DNA of 64,000 nucleotides, from positions 8,586,501-8,650,500 of the forward strand of contig NZ_CP047146.1 in NCBI RefSeq assembly GCF_009834125.1. Reading direction: 5' to 3'. Of the stretch, positions 8,734-17,201 are shown one piece after another; position 1 is the first letter of the stretch, and each line of letters begins with the position of its first letter. The stretch is from Streptomyces sp. GS7 (GTDB lineage: Bacteria > Actinomycetota > Actinomycetes > Streptomycetales > Streptomycetaceae). Below the pieces are notes generated by a model that saw only the letters and a program-made list of their open reading frames with translations, was not told where the DNA came from and ran no database searches. The translations under genes and the position numbers were made by a program.

Positions 8734-11700
8734 TCAGCCGCGCCGGCCGCGGCCCCGGCGGCCCTTGCCGCCCGCGCCGCCTTCCGCGTCGTCGTCCGGG
8801 CGCGTGCCGAGGAGTTCGTCGGCCAGCGTCGGCAGGTCGTCCAGCGGGGTCTCCTCCGCCCACTCCGGGCGCGGGCGGCCGTGCTGCCCGTGCTCCGCGG
8901 GCCGGCCGGTGGCCGGGTCGACCTGCGGGAGTTCGCGGGTCCGCTCCGGGCCGCCCTCGGCCGGTTCGCCGTGCGCGTCCCTGCCGTCCTCCTGGAACAT
9001 CCACGGCGGCACCCGGTCCGCCGGGTCGTCGTCGCGTACGGGCGGCAGCACGGTCGTCTCCTCGGAGTCCGCACCGCCTCCCCGGCCGGCGTCCCGGACC
9101 GGCGGCAGCACCGCCGTCTCGTCCGCCTCCCGCGCCTCGGGCCGCGGCAGCGCCGCGGTCCGCTCGCCGTCCGCGGCGGTGCCCGTACCGGAACCGGAAG
9201 CCCCGTTCCCGGAAGCGGTCCGGGTTTCGTTCTCCTTGGCCACCCGCTTCCGCAGCTGCGTGACGTCCGTCTCCGTGGTCCGCGCCTCGGCCGATTCGGC
9301 CGCCGCGGCAGCCGCCTTCGCCTCCGCGGCCGCAGCCGCCCGGGCCGCCTCGACCCGGGCCTGCTCGGCGCGCAGCAGCGCCTCCTCGGCCTTGCGCTGC
9401 TTCTCCAGGCGGCGCTCCTCGGCCTCCCGGCGCAGCCGCGCCTCCTCCTCGTGCTGCTTGCGCAGCCGCTCCTGTTCGGCCTGGCGGGCCTTCTCCTCCG
9501 CCTCGCGGCGCTGCCGCTCCGCCTCCGCCGCCGCCCGGGCCTCCTCGGCGCGCTGCCGCGCCTCCTCGGCCTGGCGGGCGGCCTCCCGGGCCTTGGCCTC
9601 ATCGGCCTCGCGGCGCTTGCGCTCCTCTTCCTCCGCACGCAGCTTGGCCAGCTGCTCCTGGCGCTCACGCTCCAGGCGCGCCTCCTCCGCCTTGCGCGCG
9701 GCCTCCTCCTCGGCCTTGCGGCGAGCCTCCTCCTCGGCTGCCTTGCGGGCCTCGGCCTGTGCCTTGAGCTCCGCCTCGGACAGCGGCAGGACCTGGTCGA
9801 GGCGGTGGCGTACGGCGGTGGTGACGGCCTCCGGCTCCTGGCCGGCGTCGACGACCAGGTAGCGGGCCGGGTCGGCGGCGGCCAGCGCCAGGAATCCGGC
9901 GCGCACCCGCTCGTGGAACTCGGCGGGCTCGGACTCCATCCGGTCCGGCGCCTCGGTGAAGCGCTCGCGCGCGGTCTCCGGCGAGACGTCCAGCAGCACG
10001 GTCAGATGCGGGATGAGGCCGTCCGTCGCCCAGCGGTTGATCCGGGCGATCTCCGTGGGTGCGAGGTTGCGGCCGGCGCCCTGGTAGGCCACCGAGGAGT
10101 CGATGTAGCGGTCGGTGACGACGATCGCGCCGCGTTCCAGGGCGGGCCGGATGACGCTGTCGACGTGCTCGGCGCGGTCGGCGGCGAACATCAGCGCCTC
10201 GGCCCGGTCCGACAGCCCGGACGTGGACACGTCCAGGATGATCGCCCGCAGCCGCTTGCCGATGGCGGTGGCGCCCGGCTCGCGGGTCACCACGACCTCG
10301 TGGCCCTTGCTGCGGATCCACTCCGCCAGCGCCTCGACCTGGGTCGACTTCCCGGCGCCGTCACCGCCCTCCAGGGCGATGAAGAAACCGGTGGCGGCGG
10401 GCGCCTGGGCCGGGTCGCCGCCGCGCAGCGCCTCGCGCAGATCGCGCCGCAGCGGTACGCCCTGCCGGTCGTCGGTCTTGCCCAGCACCCAGGCGGCGAC
10501 CGGCAGCAGCAGCGCGCCGGCCAGCATCAGGGTGTACGCGGCGCCGCCGTGCGCGAAGACGAAGGCGCCGCTGCCGACGTGGTGCGGGCCGATGACACCG
10601 GCCAGCAGGGGCGCGGCGATGGCGGCCAGCGCGACCGCGAGCCGGACGACGGCGTGCAGATGCTCGGTCGTACGGGCGCTGCGGAACGCCTCGGACTCCT
10701 GGTCCAGCAGCACATGGCCCGTGTTGGCGGCGATACCGGCGCAGACACCGGCCAGCAGCGCGAGCAGCAGCACCGTCGTCGGGTCCGGGACCAGCCCCAT
10801 GGCCAGCAGCGCCAGGCCGGTGCCGGCGACCGCCAGGGCCAGCAGCCGGCGCCGGGAGAGCGCGGGCAGCACCTTGCGGGCGGCGCGGATGCCGATGACC
10901 GTGCCGCCGGTCAGCGCGAGCACCAGCAGCGCGTAGGTGGCGGGGCCGGTGGCCAGGTCGAAGGCGTGCAGTACGGAGAGCGCGACGGCCGCGGCGATCG
11001 CGCCGGCCACCGCCGCGCAGGCCGTCACCAGCAGCGGGATCGCGCCCGTACGGCCCTTGTCGGGCCCCGCGCCCGGCTTGCCGGCGGACTTCGGGCGGCG
11101 CAGGCCCTCCAGCGGGGAGCGCGGCCGGGGAGTCTGGCCGCCGGGCAGCTCGATGAAGTACAGGATCGACACGGAGGCGGCGAACAGCCCGGCCGCGACG
11201 TACGAGCCCAGCGCGGCCTGGTGGAGGTGGAACCACTCGACGCCGGTGCCCAGCAGCTTCCCGATCAGCGTGACGACCACCAGCGCGGCGGCGGCGATCG
11301 GCAGCGACACGAAACTGGTGCGCAGCGACAGCCGGCGCAGCGCGTCCATGTTGTCGGGCAGCGGCCGGACGGTGGCGCCCTCCGGGGGCGGAGCGGGCAG
11401 CAGCGCGGGCGCCGCGCTCTCCCTTGCGACGGTCCAGAAGCGCTCGGCGACGCCGGAGACGAAGACCGTCACCAGCAGCCAGGCCAGCGCGTCGGCCGGC
11501 GTCCAGTCGATCCAGAGGGGGGCGATGACCAGCAGCGCGAGCCGCAGCGCGTCCGCGCCGATCATCGTCCAGCGGCGGTCCAGCGGCCCGTCGGGCCTGA
11601 TGAGCGCGGACAGCGGCCCCAGGAGGACGGCCCCGAAGAGCAGTGTCGCCAGCAGCCGGACCCCGAAGACCGCGGTGACCGCGAAGGCGGCGCCGCTATA

Positions 11701-11934
11701 GCCGCCGCCGAACACGGCGTGGCCGCCCAGCGGTACGTACAGCGCCGCCTGAAGGGCGAGCAGTACCAGGACAAGCAAGGACAGGGCATCGCCGATACCC
11801 CCGACGAACTGGGCGCTCCACAGCCGCTTCAAAGGAGGGAAGCGGAGCAGGGCTCGCACCGCACGCTCGCGGGAGTCCGCTGCGAGCGCGTCTGAGGCGG
11901 GGGGCACGACCGTTGGCTGCTCGGCACGCGTCAT
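8734..11934 (-). CDS. tmk: membrane-protein / thymidylate kinase fusion with coiled-coil tail
   Basis: The central part is a thymidylate kinase, which phosphorylates dTMP to dTDP. Its P-loop EGGDGAGKST lies at about residue 522, followed by TREPG, the DRYIDSSVAYQG motif and LDVSPE. About 515 residues before it form a polytopic MFS-like membrane domain with about ten to twelve helices. After residue 725 comes a long E/A/R/K-rich helix, probably a coiled coil, then an acidic and proline-rich tail to 1066 aa. Ordinary Tmk proteins are about 210 aa. This three-part architecture is known in Streptomyces; the role of the membrane and coiled-coil parts is, as far as I know, unproven. It lies just downstream of topA behind two hairpins. 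Confidence 0.93.
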   Translation of the reverse strand: MTRAEQPTVVPPASDALAADSRERAVRALLRFPPLKRLWSAQFVGGIGDALSLLVLVLLALQAALYVPLGGHAVFGGGYSGAAFAVTAVFGVRLLATLLFGAVLLGPLSALIRPDGPLDRRWTMIGADALRLALLVIAPLWIDWTPADALAWLLVTVFVSGVAERFWTVARESAAPALLPAPPPEGATVRPLPDNMDALRRLSLRTSFVSLPIAAAALVVVTLIGKLLGTGVEWFHLHQAALGSYVAAGLFAASVSILYFIELPGGQTPRPRSPLEGLRRPKSAGKPGAGPDKGRTGAIPLLVTACAAVAGAIAAAVALSVLHAFDLATGPATYALLVLALTGGTVIGIRAARKVLPALSRRRLLALAVAGTGLALLAMGLVPDPTTVLLLALLAGVCAGIAANTGHVLLDQESEAFRSARTTEHLHAVVRLAVALAAIAAPLLAGVIGPHHVGSGAFVFAHGGAAYTLMLAGALLLPVAAWVLGKTDDRQGVPLRRDLREALRGGDPAQAPAATGFFIALEGGDGAGKSTQVEALAEWIRSKGHEVVVTREPGATAIGKRLRAIILDVSTSGLSDRAEALMFAADRAEHVDSVIRPALERGAIVVTDRYIDSSVAYQGAGRNLAPTEIARINRWATDGLIPHLTVLLDVSPETARERFTEAPDRMESEPAEFHERVRAGFLALAAADPARYLVVDAGQEPEAVTTAVRHRLDQVLPLSEAELKAQAEARKAAEEEARRKAEEEAARKAEEARLERERQEQLAKLRAEEEERKRREADEAKAREAARQAEEARQRAEEARAAAEAERQRREAEEKARQAEQERLRKQHEEEARLRREAEERRLEKQRKAEEALLRAEQARVEAARAAAAAEAKAAAAAAESAEARTTETDVTQLRKRVAKENETRTASGNGASGSGTGTAADGERTAALPRPEAREADETAVLPPVRDAGRGGGADSEETTVLPPVRDDDPADRVPPWMFQEDGRDAHGEPAEGGPERTRELPQVDPATGRPAEHGQHGRPRPEWAEETPLDDLPTLADELLGTRPDDDAEGGAGGKGRRGRGRRG

Positions 11935-11970
11935 CCCGCCAGCCTATCGGGACAGGGCACACTACCGGGC

Positions 11971-11994
11971 GCCCGCCCGAACAAATGGGCGGGC
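11971..11994 (-). terminator. second hairpin in the topA-tmk gap
   Basis: A perfect 8-bp stem (11971-11978 with 11987-11994) with an AT-rich 8-nt loop lies 37 nt upstream of the tmk start. Its arms are identical to the outer arms of the hairpin at 12011-12046, so the two can pair alternatively. Confidence 0.55.
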
Positions 11995-12010
11995 ACTGTC
12001 GGATGCGAAG

Positions 12011-12046
12011 GGGCGGGCCAGGCGAACTCGTCCGCCTTGCCCGCCC
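12011..12046 (-). terminator. terminator downstream of topA
   Basis: An interrupted stem pairs 12011-12018 with 12039-12046 and, inside it, 12020-12024 with 12033-12037. It begins 45 nt past the topA stop codon on the minus strand. No U-tract is present. Confidence 0.7.
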
Positions 12047-12090
12047 TTGTACCGCGCCGGTCCACGCCGGCTCCGGCGGCCCGGGGCGAC

Positions 12091-14919
12091 TCAGTCCTCG
12101 GCCGGCGCGGCCGTCTTCTTGGCCGTGGCCTTCTTCGCGGTGGTCGTCTTCTTCGCCGCGGTCTTCTTGGCGGCCGTCTTCTTCGCCGCCGTCTTCTTCG
12201 CGGCCGTCTTCTTCGCCGGCGCCTTCTTGACCGCCTTCTTGGCGGTCTTCTTCGCCGGCCCCTTGGCACGCTTCTCCGCCAGCAGCTCGTAGCCGCGCTC
12301 GGCGGTGATCGTCTCGACGTCGTCGTCCCGGCGCAGCGTCGCGTTGGTCTCGCCGTCCGTGACGTACGCGCCGAACCGGCCGTCCTTGACCACCACCGGC
12401 TTGCCGCTCACCGGGTCCGTGCCCAGCTCCTTGAGCGGCGGCTTGGCGGCGGCGCGCCCCCGCTGCTTGGGCTGGGCGTAGATCGCCAGCGCCTCGTCGA
12501 GGGTGATCGCGAACAGCTGCTCCTCGCTCTCCAGGGAGCGCGAGTCGGTGCCCTTCTTCAGGTACGGGCCGTAGCGGCCGTTCTGCGCCGTGATCTCCAC
12601 GCCCTCGGCGTCCGCGCCGACGACGCGCGGCAGCGACATCAGCTTGAGCGCGTCCTCCAGGGTCACGGTGTCCAGGGACATCGACTTGAAGAGCGAGGCG
12701 GTGCGCGGCTTGACCGCGTTCTTGCCGGTCTTCGGGGTGCCCTCGGGCAGCACCTCGGTGACGTACGGGCCGTAGCGGCCGTCCTTCGCCACGATCTGGT
12801 GGCCGGAGACCGGGTCCATGCCCAGCTCGAAGTCGCCGCTCGGCTTGGCCAGCAGCTCCTCGGCGTACTCGACCGTCAGCTCGTCGGGCGCCAGGTCGTC
12901 GGGGACGTCGGCCCGCTGGTGGCCCTCCTCGTCCTTCTCGCCGCGCTCCACGTAGGGGCCGTAGCGGCCGACCCGCAGCGTGATGCCCTCACCGACCGGG
13001 AAGGAGGAGATCTCCCGGGCGTCGATCGCGCCCAGGTCCGTGACCAGCTCCTTGAGGCCGCCGAGGTGGTCGCCGTCGCCGTTCCCGGCGTCCGCCGCGC
13101 CGCCCTCGCCGGCGCCCGCGCCCTCGCCGAAGTAGAAGCGCCGCAGCCACGGCACGGCCTGCGCCTCGCCGCGCGCGATCCGGTCGAGGTCGTCCTCCAT
13201 CTTGGCGGTGAAGTCGTAGTCGACCAGCCGGCCGAAGTGCTTCTCGAGGAGGTTGACCACCGCGAAGGAGAGGAACGACGGCACCAGCGCCGTCCCCTTC
13301 TTGAAGACGTAGCCGCGGTCCAGGATCGTGCCGATGATCGACGCGTACGTCGACGGGCGGCCGATCTCGCGCTCTTCCAGCTCCTTGACCAGCGTGGCCT
13401 CGGTGTAGCGGGCGGGCGGCTTGGTGGCGTGGCCGTCAGCGGTGATCTCCCGCGCGGCGAGCGCATCGCCCTCGGCGACCTGCGGCAGCCGCCGCTCGCG
13501 GTCGTCCAGCTCCGCGTTCGGGTCGTCGGCGCCCTCCACGTACGCCTTGAGGAAGCCGTGGAAGGTGATGGTCTTGCCGGACGCGCTGAACTCGGCGTCC
13601 CGCCCGTCGGCGGCCCGGCCGCCGATCTTGACGGTGACGGAGTTTCCGGTCGCGTCCTTCATCTGGGAGGCGACGGTCCGCTTCCAGATCAGCTCGTAGA
13701 GCCGGAACTGGTCGCCGGTCAGCCCCGTCTCCGCGGGCGTGCGGAAGCGGTCGCCGGAGGGGCGGATCGCCTCGTGCGCCTCCTGCGCGTTCTTGACCTT
13801 GCCGGCGTACGTCCGCGGCTTGTCCGGCAGGTACCCGGCACCGTACAGCTGCGTCACCTGCGCCCGGGCCGCGGCGACCGCGGTGTCCGAGAGCGTGGTG
13901 GAGTCCGTACGCATATAGGTGATGAAGCCGTTCTCGTACAGCTTCTGCGCGACCTGCATGGTGGCCTTGGCGCCGAAGCCGAGCTTGCGGCTGGCCTCCT
14001 GCTGGAGGGTGGTCGTCCGGAACGGCGCGTACGGCGAACGGCGGTACGGCTTGGACTCGACCGAGCGGACCGCGAAGTCGGTGTTCTCCAGGGCGGCGGC
14101 GAGCGCGCGGGCGTTCGCCTCGTCCAGGTGGAGCACGTCGTTCTTGAGCTGCCCGTTGGGACCGAAGTCGCGGCCCTGGGCGATCCTGCGGCCGTCGACG
14201 GTGGTCAGCCGCGCGGTCAGGGTCGAGGGGTCGCTGGCGTCACCGGCCCGGCCGGTGCCGAAGGTGCCGGTCAGGTCCCAGTACTCGGCGGAGCGGAACG
14301 CGATCCGCTCGCGCTCCCGCTCGACGACGAGCCGGGTCGCCACGGATTGCACCCGGCCGGCGGACAGCCGGGGCATGACCTTCTTCCACAGGACCGGCGA
14401 GACCTCGTAGCCGTAGAGGCGGTCGAGGATCCGGCGGGTCTCCTGGGCGTCGACCAGCTTCTTGTTCAGATCGCGGGGGTTGGCGACGGCCTCGCGGATC
14501 GCGTCCTTGGTGATCTCGTGGAAGACCATCCGGTGGACCGGGACCTTCGGCTTGAGGATCTCCTGGAGGTGCCACGCGATGGCCTCGCCCTCGCGGTCCT
14601 CATCGGTGGCGAGGAAGAGTTCGTCGGACTCGGCCAGCAGCTCCTTGAGCTTCTTGACCTGGTCCTTCTTGTCGCTGTTGACCACGTAGATCGGCTGGAA
14701 GTCGGCGTCGACGTTCACGCCGAGGCGGGCCCAGGACTCGCCCTTGTACTTCGCCGGGACCTCGGCCGCGCCGTTGGGGAGGTCGCGGATGTGCCCGACG
14801 CTGGCCTCGACCACGTAGCCAGGGCCGAGGTAGCCCTTGATCGTCTTCGCCTTGGCAGGCGACTCGACGATGACGAGCCGGCGCCCGCCACCCTTTGCGG
14901 TCTCGCTGGTCGGGGACAA
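12091..14919 (-). CDS. topA: DNA topoisomerase I
   Basis: This type IA topoisomerase relaxes negatively supercoiled DNA and is essential in Streptomyces. The TOPRIM domain starts at LVIVESPAKAKTI and carries the acidic DEDREGEAIAWH motif. The active-site Tyr is in GFITYMRTDST at about residue 335. Four or more GRYGPYV-type repeats form the C-terminal domains, and the last 55 residues are a lysine/alanine tail of AAKKT repeats. From memory, such lysine runs give Streptomyces TopA high processivity. TTG at 14919 is chosen because it puts SPTSETAKGGG at the N-terminus as in S. coelicolor TopA; the frame runs open to 15033. Length is 942 aa. Two hairpins separate it from tmk. Confidence 0.96.
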   Translation of the reverse strand: MSPTSETAKGGGRRLVIVESPAKAKTIKGYLGPGYVVEASVGHIRDLPNGAAEVPAKYKGESWARLGVNVDADFQPIYVVNSDKKDQVKKLKELLAESDELFLATDEDREGEAIAWHLQEILKPKVPVHRMVFHEITKDAIREAVANPRDLNKKLVDAQETRRILDRLYGYEVSPVLWKKVMPRLSAGRVQSVATRLVVERERERIAFRSAEYWDLTGTFGTGRAGDASDPSTLTARLTTVDGRRIAQGRDFGPNGQLKNDVLHLDEANARALAAALENTDFAVRSVESKPYRRSPYAPFRTTTLQQEASRKLGFGAKATMQVAQKLYENGFITYMRTDSTTLSDTAVAAARAQVTQLYGAGYLPDKPRTYAGKVKNAQEAHEAIRPSGDRFRTPAETGLTGDQFRLYELIWKRTVASQMKDATGNSVTVKIGGRAADGRDAEFSASGKTITFHGFLKAYVEGADDPNAELDDRERRLPQVAEGDALAAREITADGHATKPPARYTEATLVKELEEREIGRPSTYASIIGTILDRGYVFKKGTALVPSFLSFAVVNLLEKHFGRLVDYDFTAKMEDDLDRIARGEAQAVPWLRRFYFGEGAGAGEGGAADAGNGDGDHLGGLKELVTDLGAIDAREISSFPVGEGITLRVGRYGPYVERGEKDEEGHQRADVPDDLAPDELTVEYAEELLAKPSGDFELGMDPVSGHQIVAKDGRYGPYVTEVLPEGTPKTGKNAVKPRTASLFKSMSLDTVTLEDALKLMSLPRVVGADAEGVEITAQNGRYGPYLKKGTDSRSLESEEQLFAITLDEALAIYAQPKQRGRAAAKPPLKELGTDPVSGKPVVVKDGRFGAYVTDGETNATLRRDDDVETITAERGYELLAEKRAKGPAKKTAKKAVKKAPAKKTAAKKTAAKKTAAKKTAAKKTTTAKKATAKKTAAPAED

Positions 14920-15417
14920 CTTCGCTCTTCTCTCCGGTCGACGCTGGGAAGGCTCCCGGGCCGGACGCCCGGGGCGCACTGCGGTGACGCTTGACGCTGC
15001 GGAGTGTGACGGTACCTCCCGCCCCCGTGTCAAACGGAAAAACCCCGCAACGCCACTCGAACGGTAACCCGACTACATGCCTTCGCGCCGCCCCGACCGT
15101 CCCAGCCGCTCTCCGGCCGCCCTGCGCGGGCTCGGATGGATCATGGCGGGCCCGCGGCACCGCACCGCGCACCTCCCGGCGGTCCCCGGCGCGCCACCGC
15201 ACCGGTACCGCCGGTGATCTCGCAGAGTAACCGCCCGGCGGGCGGCGCCGCGCCCGCCGGTGGCGCCCGCGGCGGGCCGCGACTGTCACAAGGTGACGGC
15301 GGATGCGGTCATCACCTTGGTACGTCAGGTGAGCGGACTGGCAGGATGGACGTGGCACGGCTCACGGCGTGAGCCGTGTACTGCCGTCATCACGCATCCT
15401 CGGGGGGAAGATCACCC

Positions 15418-15996
15418 ATGGCGAACCAGTACCCCGGACCGCCACCGGAGCAGCCGCCCGGCCCGCCCGGACAGAACCCGCACGCCGCGCCGGAGCCCGG
15501 CCGGCCCGCCGACGCCGGTTACGGCTACCCGCAGGGCGGCCGCCCCGGAGAGCCCGGTTACGGCTACCCGCAGGCCGCTCCGCCGCCGCCCGCGCCCGGC
15601 TTCCCGCCGCCGCCCGCCGCCGGATTCACGGCCCAGCAGCCGCCCCCGGCCGGCGGCATGGCGATCTCGCTCGGCGACATCGCGGTCAGCGGCGACACGA
15701 TCATGACGCCGGCCGGCCCGATGCCGCTGCGGGGCGCCGTCTGGACGGCCACCGACATGTCCCGCACGGAGGAGAAGATCCCCGCGCACGCGATCGTCCT
15801 CGCCATCGTCTTCTTCCTCTTCTGCCTTCTCGGCCTGCTCTTCCTCCTGATGAAGGAGCGCACCACGACCGGCTTCGTCCAGGTCACGGTGAACAGCGGA
15901 GGCCGCCACCACTCCACGATGATCCCGGTGCAGTCGCGCGAGCAGGTCATGTTCGTCATGAACCAGGTCAACTACGCCCGGTCGATGAGCGTGTGA
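15418..15996 (+). CDS. proline-rich single-pass membrane protein
   Basis: This is a 192-aa protein of unknown function. The first 75 residues are Pro/Gly/Ala-rich with two GYGYPQ repeats. A folded segment follows (ISLGDIAVSGDTIMTPAGP), then one strong transmembrane helix (VLAIVFFLFCLLGLLFLLM) and a soluble C-terminal domain ending MNQVNYARSMSV. ATG at 15418 follows a GGGGGAAG site. Its stop codon overlaps the GTG of the next gene (GTGTGA), so the two are translationally coupled. The gene diverges from topA with about 500 bp between the starts. Confidence 0.85.
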   Translation: MANQYPGPPPEQPPGPPGQNPHAAPEPGRPADAGYGYPQGGRPGEPGYGYPQAAPPPPAPGFPPPPAAGFTAQQPPPAGGMAISLGDIAVSGDTIMTPAGPMPLRGAVWTATDMSRTEEKIPAHAIVLAIVFFLFCLLGLLFLLMKERTTTGFVQVTVNSGGRHHSTMIPVQSREQVMFVMNQVNYARSMSV

Positions 15997-16469
15997 GCCA
16001 CCACGAGCCGCGGGGGGCCGCGGGAGCGGCGCCGCCGGGCGGGCCCGTCCCGCCGGACGCACCCGGCGACCCCGCGGCCGCTTCCGTCCGCCGGCGCACC
16101 GTCCGCCGGGCGTCGATCGCGCTCGGCATCGGTGCGCTGGGCGCCGGCTACCTCTGGAACACCAACCCGCACCACTCCGGGCAGCTGCTGCTCCCCTGCC
16201 CGTTCCGCTGGGCGACCGGGCTGCAGTGCCCGTTCTGCGGCGGCACGCGGATGGCGTACGACCTGATGCACGGCGACGTCGCGGGGGCCTTCCACGACAA
16301 CGCCGTGCTGCTCGCGCTGGGCGTGCCGGCCGTCGCGTACGTCCTGGTGCGCTGGCTGGCCGCCGGGCTCCGTGGGCAGCGCCATCCGCTGCGGTTGACG
16401 GCCCGCGGCAACGCCGTGGTCCTCGGCATCGCCGCGGTGTGGATGGTCGCCCGCAACCTCATCGGCTGA
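15993..16469 (+). CDS. DUF2752 membrane protein
   Basis: The 158-aa product carries the DUF2752 signature CPFRWATGLQCPFCGGTRM followed by a short helix and two further transmembrane segments. Function is unknown; the paired cysteines suggest a metal or disulfide site at the membrane. The GTG start at 15993 overlaps the preceding stop, which points to translational coupling and a shared role with the proline-rich membrane protein. The first 30 residues are Pro/Ala-rich linker. Confidence 0.87.
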   Translation: MSHHEPRGAAGAAPPGGPVPPDAPGDPAAASVRRRTVRRASIALGIGALGAGYLWNTNPHHSGQLLLPCPFRWATGLQCPFCGGTRMAYDLMHGDVAGAFHDNAVLLALGVPAVAYVLVRWLAAGLRGQRHPLRLTARGNAVVLGIAAVWMVARNLIG

Positions 16470-16489
16470 CCGCGGAGCCCGCCGCGGTC
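16468..16489. terminator. compact hairpin overlapping two convergent stop codons
   Basis: An 8-bp perfect stem (16468-16475 with 16482-16489) with a 6-nt loop overlaps the TGA of the DUF2752 gene and the TGA of the convergent secreted-protein gene. It could end transcription from both sides. Confidence 0.6.
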
Positions 16490-16892
16490 AGCGAACGGTG
16501 ACCTTCACCACCGGCGAGACGGCGCTGCCGGCCGCGATACGCAGCTGGTTGACGCCCTTGATGCCGAGCTTCACGCGTATCGAGTAGCCGCCCTTGGCGT
16601 TGATCGGCGCCTGGGCCGGCAGCGACACCCACTTCTTGCCCTGCTTCTGCTGGACGGTGACCTTGGTGCCCGCCTTGACGCCCTTGGCGACACCGCTGAT
16701 CCGGAACTGCTCCCACGCCTTGACCGTCGTCGCGCTGGCCTTGGCCGTCAGCGTCGCCGCCGCGGGCGCCGTGGCGACGACCGGTGCCGAGGTGTGGACG
16801 ACCTGCGGAGCGGCCATGGCGACGGCCGAACCTCCGGCGAGCAGCGCGACGGTGGTCAGGGCGACTCCGGTGTAGCGAAGCGTACGGTTCAT
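16488..16892 (-). CDS. small secreted protein with a beta-rich domain
   Basis: This 134-aa protein has a classical signal peptide (basic MNRTLR, a hydrophobic core, cleavage after AVAMA). The mature part is beta-rich and ends SPVVKVTVR. It includes the phrase VSGVAKGVKAGTKVTVQQKQGKKW-like repeat pattern found in secreted actinomycete proteins that resemble bacterial Ig-like wall repeats. ATG at 16892 follows a GAGGAAT site. Function is unknown; it is probably exported and loosely wall-associated. Confidence 0.82.
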   Translation of the reverse strand: MNRTLRYTGVALTTVALLAGGSAVAMAAPQVVHTSAPVVATAPAAATLTAKASATTVKAWEQFRISGVAKGVKAGTKVTVQQKQGKKWVSLPAQAPINAKGGYSIRVKLGIKGVNQLRIAAGSAVSPVVKVTVR

Positions 16893-17201
16893 GTCGGATT
16901 CCTCACTGATGGGCCAATGAGCCTGTTGGTGACCTTCCTTCAGGAATACGGCGAACCTCGGGCGGAGGTTCCCGTTCCGCTCCGCAATCGGCCCACTTCG
17001 CCGGATTTGACCGAATCCGAACGACCGCCCCGGGCACCGCAGTTGCCCCGGCCGCACCACCATCCCGCGCAGTCGGCCCCGTCGCCAGGACACCCGCATC
17101 CGTACGGGCAGCCCGACGCCCTCGTAGGGCACCTCGTGCGGAGCCCGCGCGAACTCCCCCTGAACGGCGCCCCGTTCGCCGCGCGCGGCCCGCGGCCCGG
17201 C
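16893..17201. other. intergenic region
   Basis: No gene is supported in this 309-bp gap. It contains a perfect 7-bp inverted repeat (16953-16959 with 16965-16971, 5-nt loop) about 60 bp upstream of the secreted-protein start, and should hold that gene's promoter and the end of the methyltransferase transcript. Confidence 0.4.

Noticed and set aside
5522..9862. A 1446-aa plus-strand open frame
   Set aside because: It is antisense to the peptidase, holB and tmk genes. Gly/Ala/Val- and Arg/Ser-rich composition is typical of shadow frames in high-GC DNA; the minus-strand genes have clear motifs.
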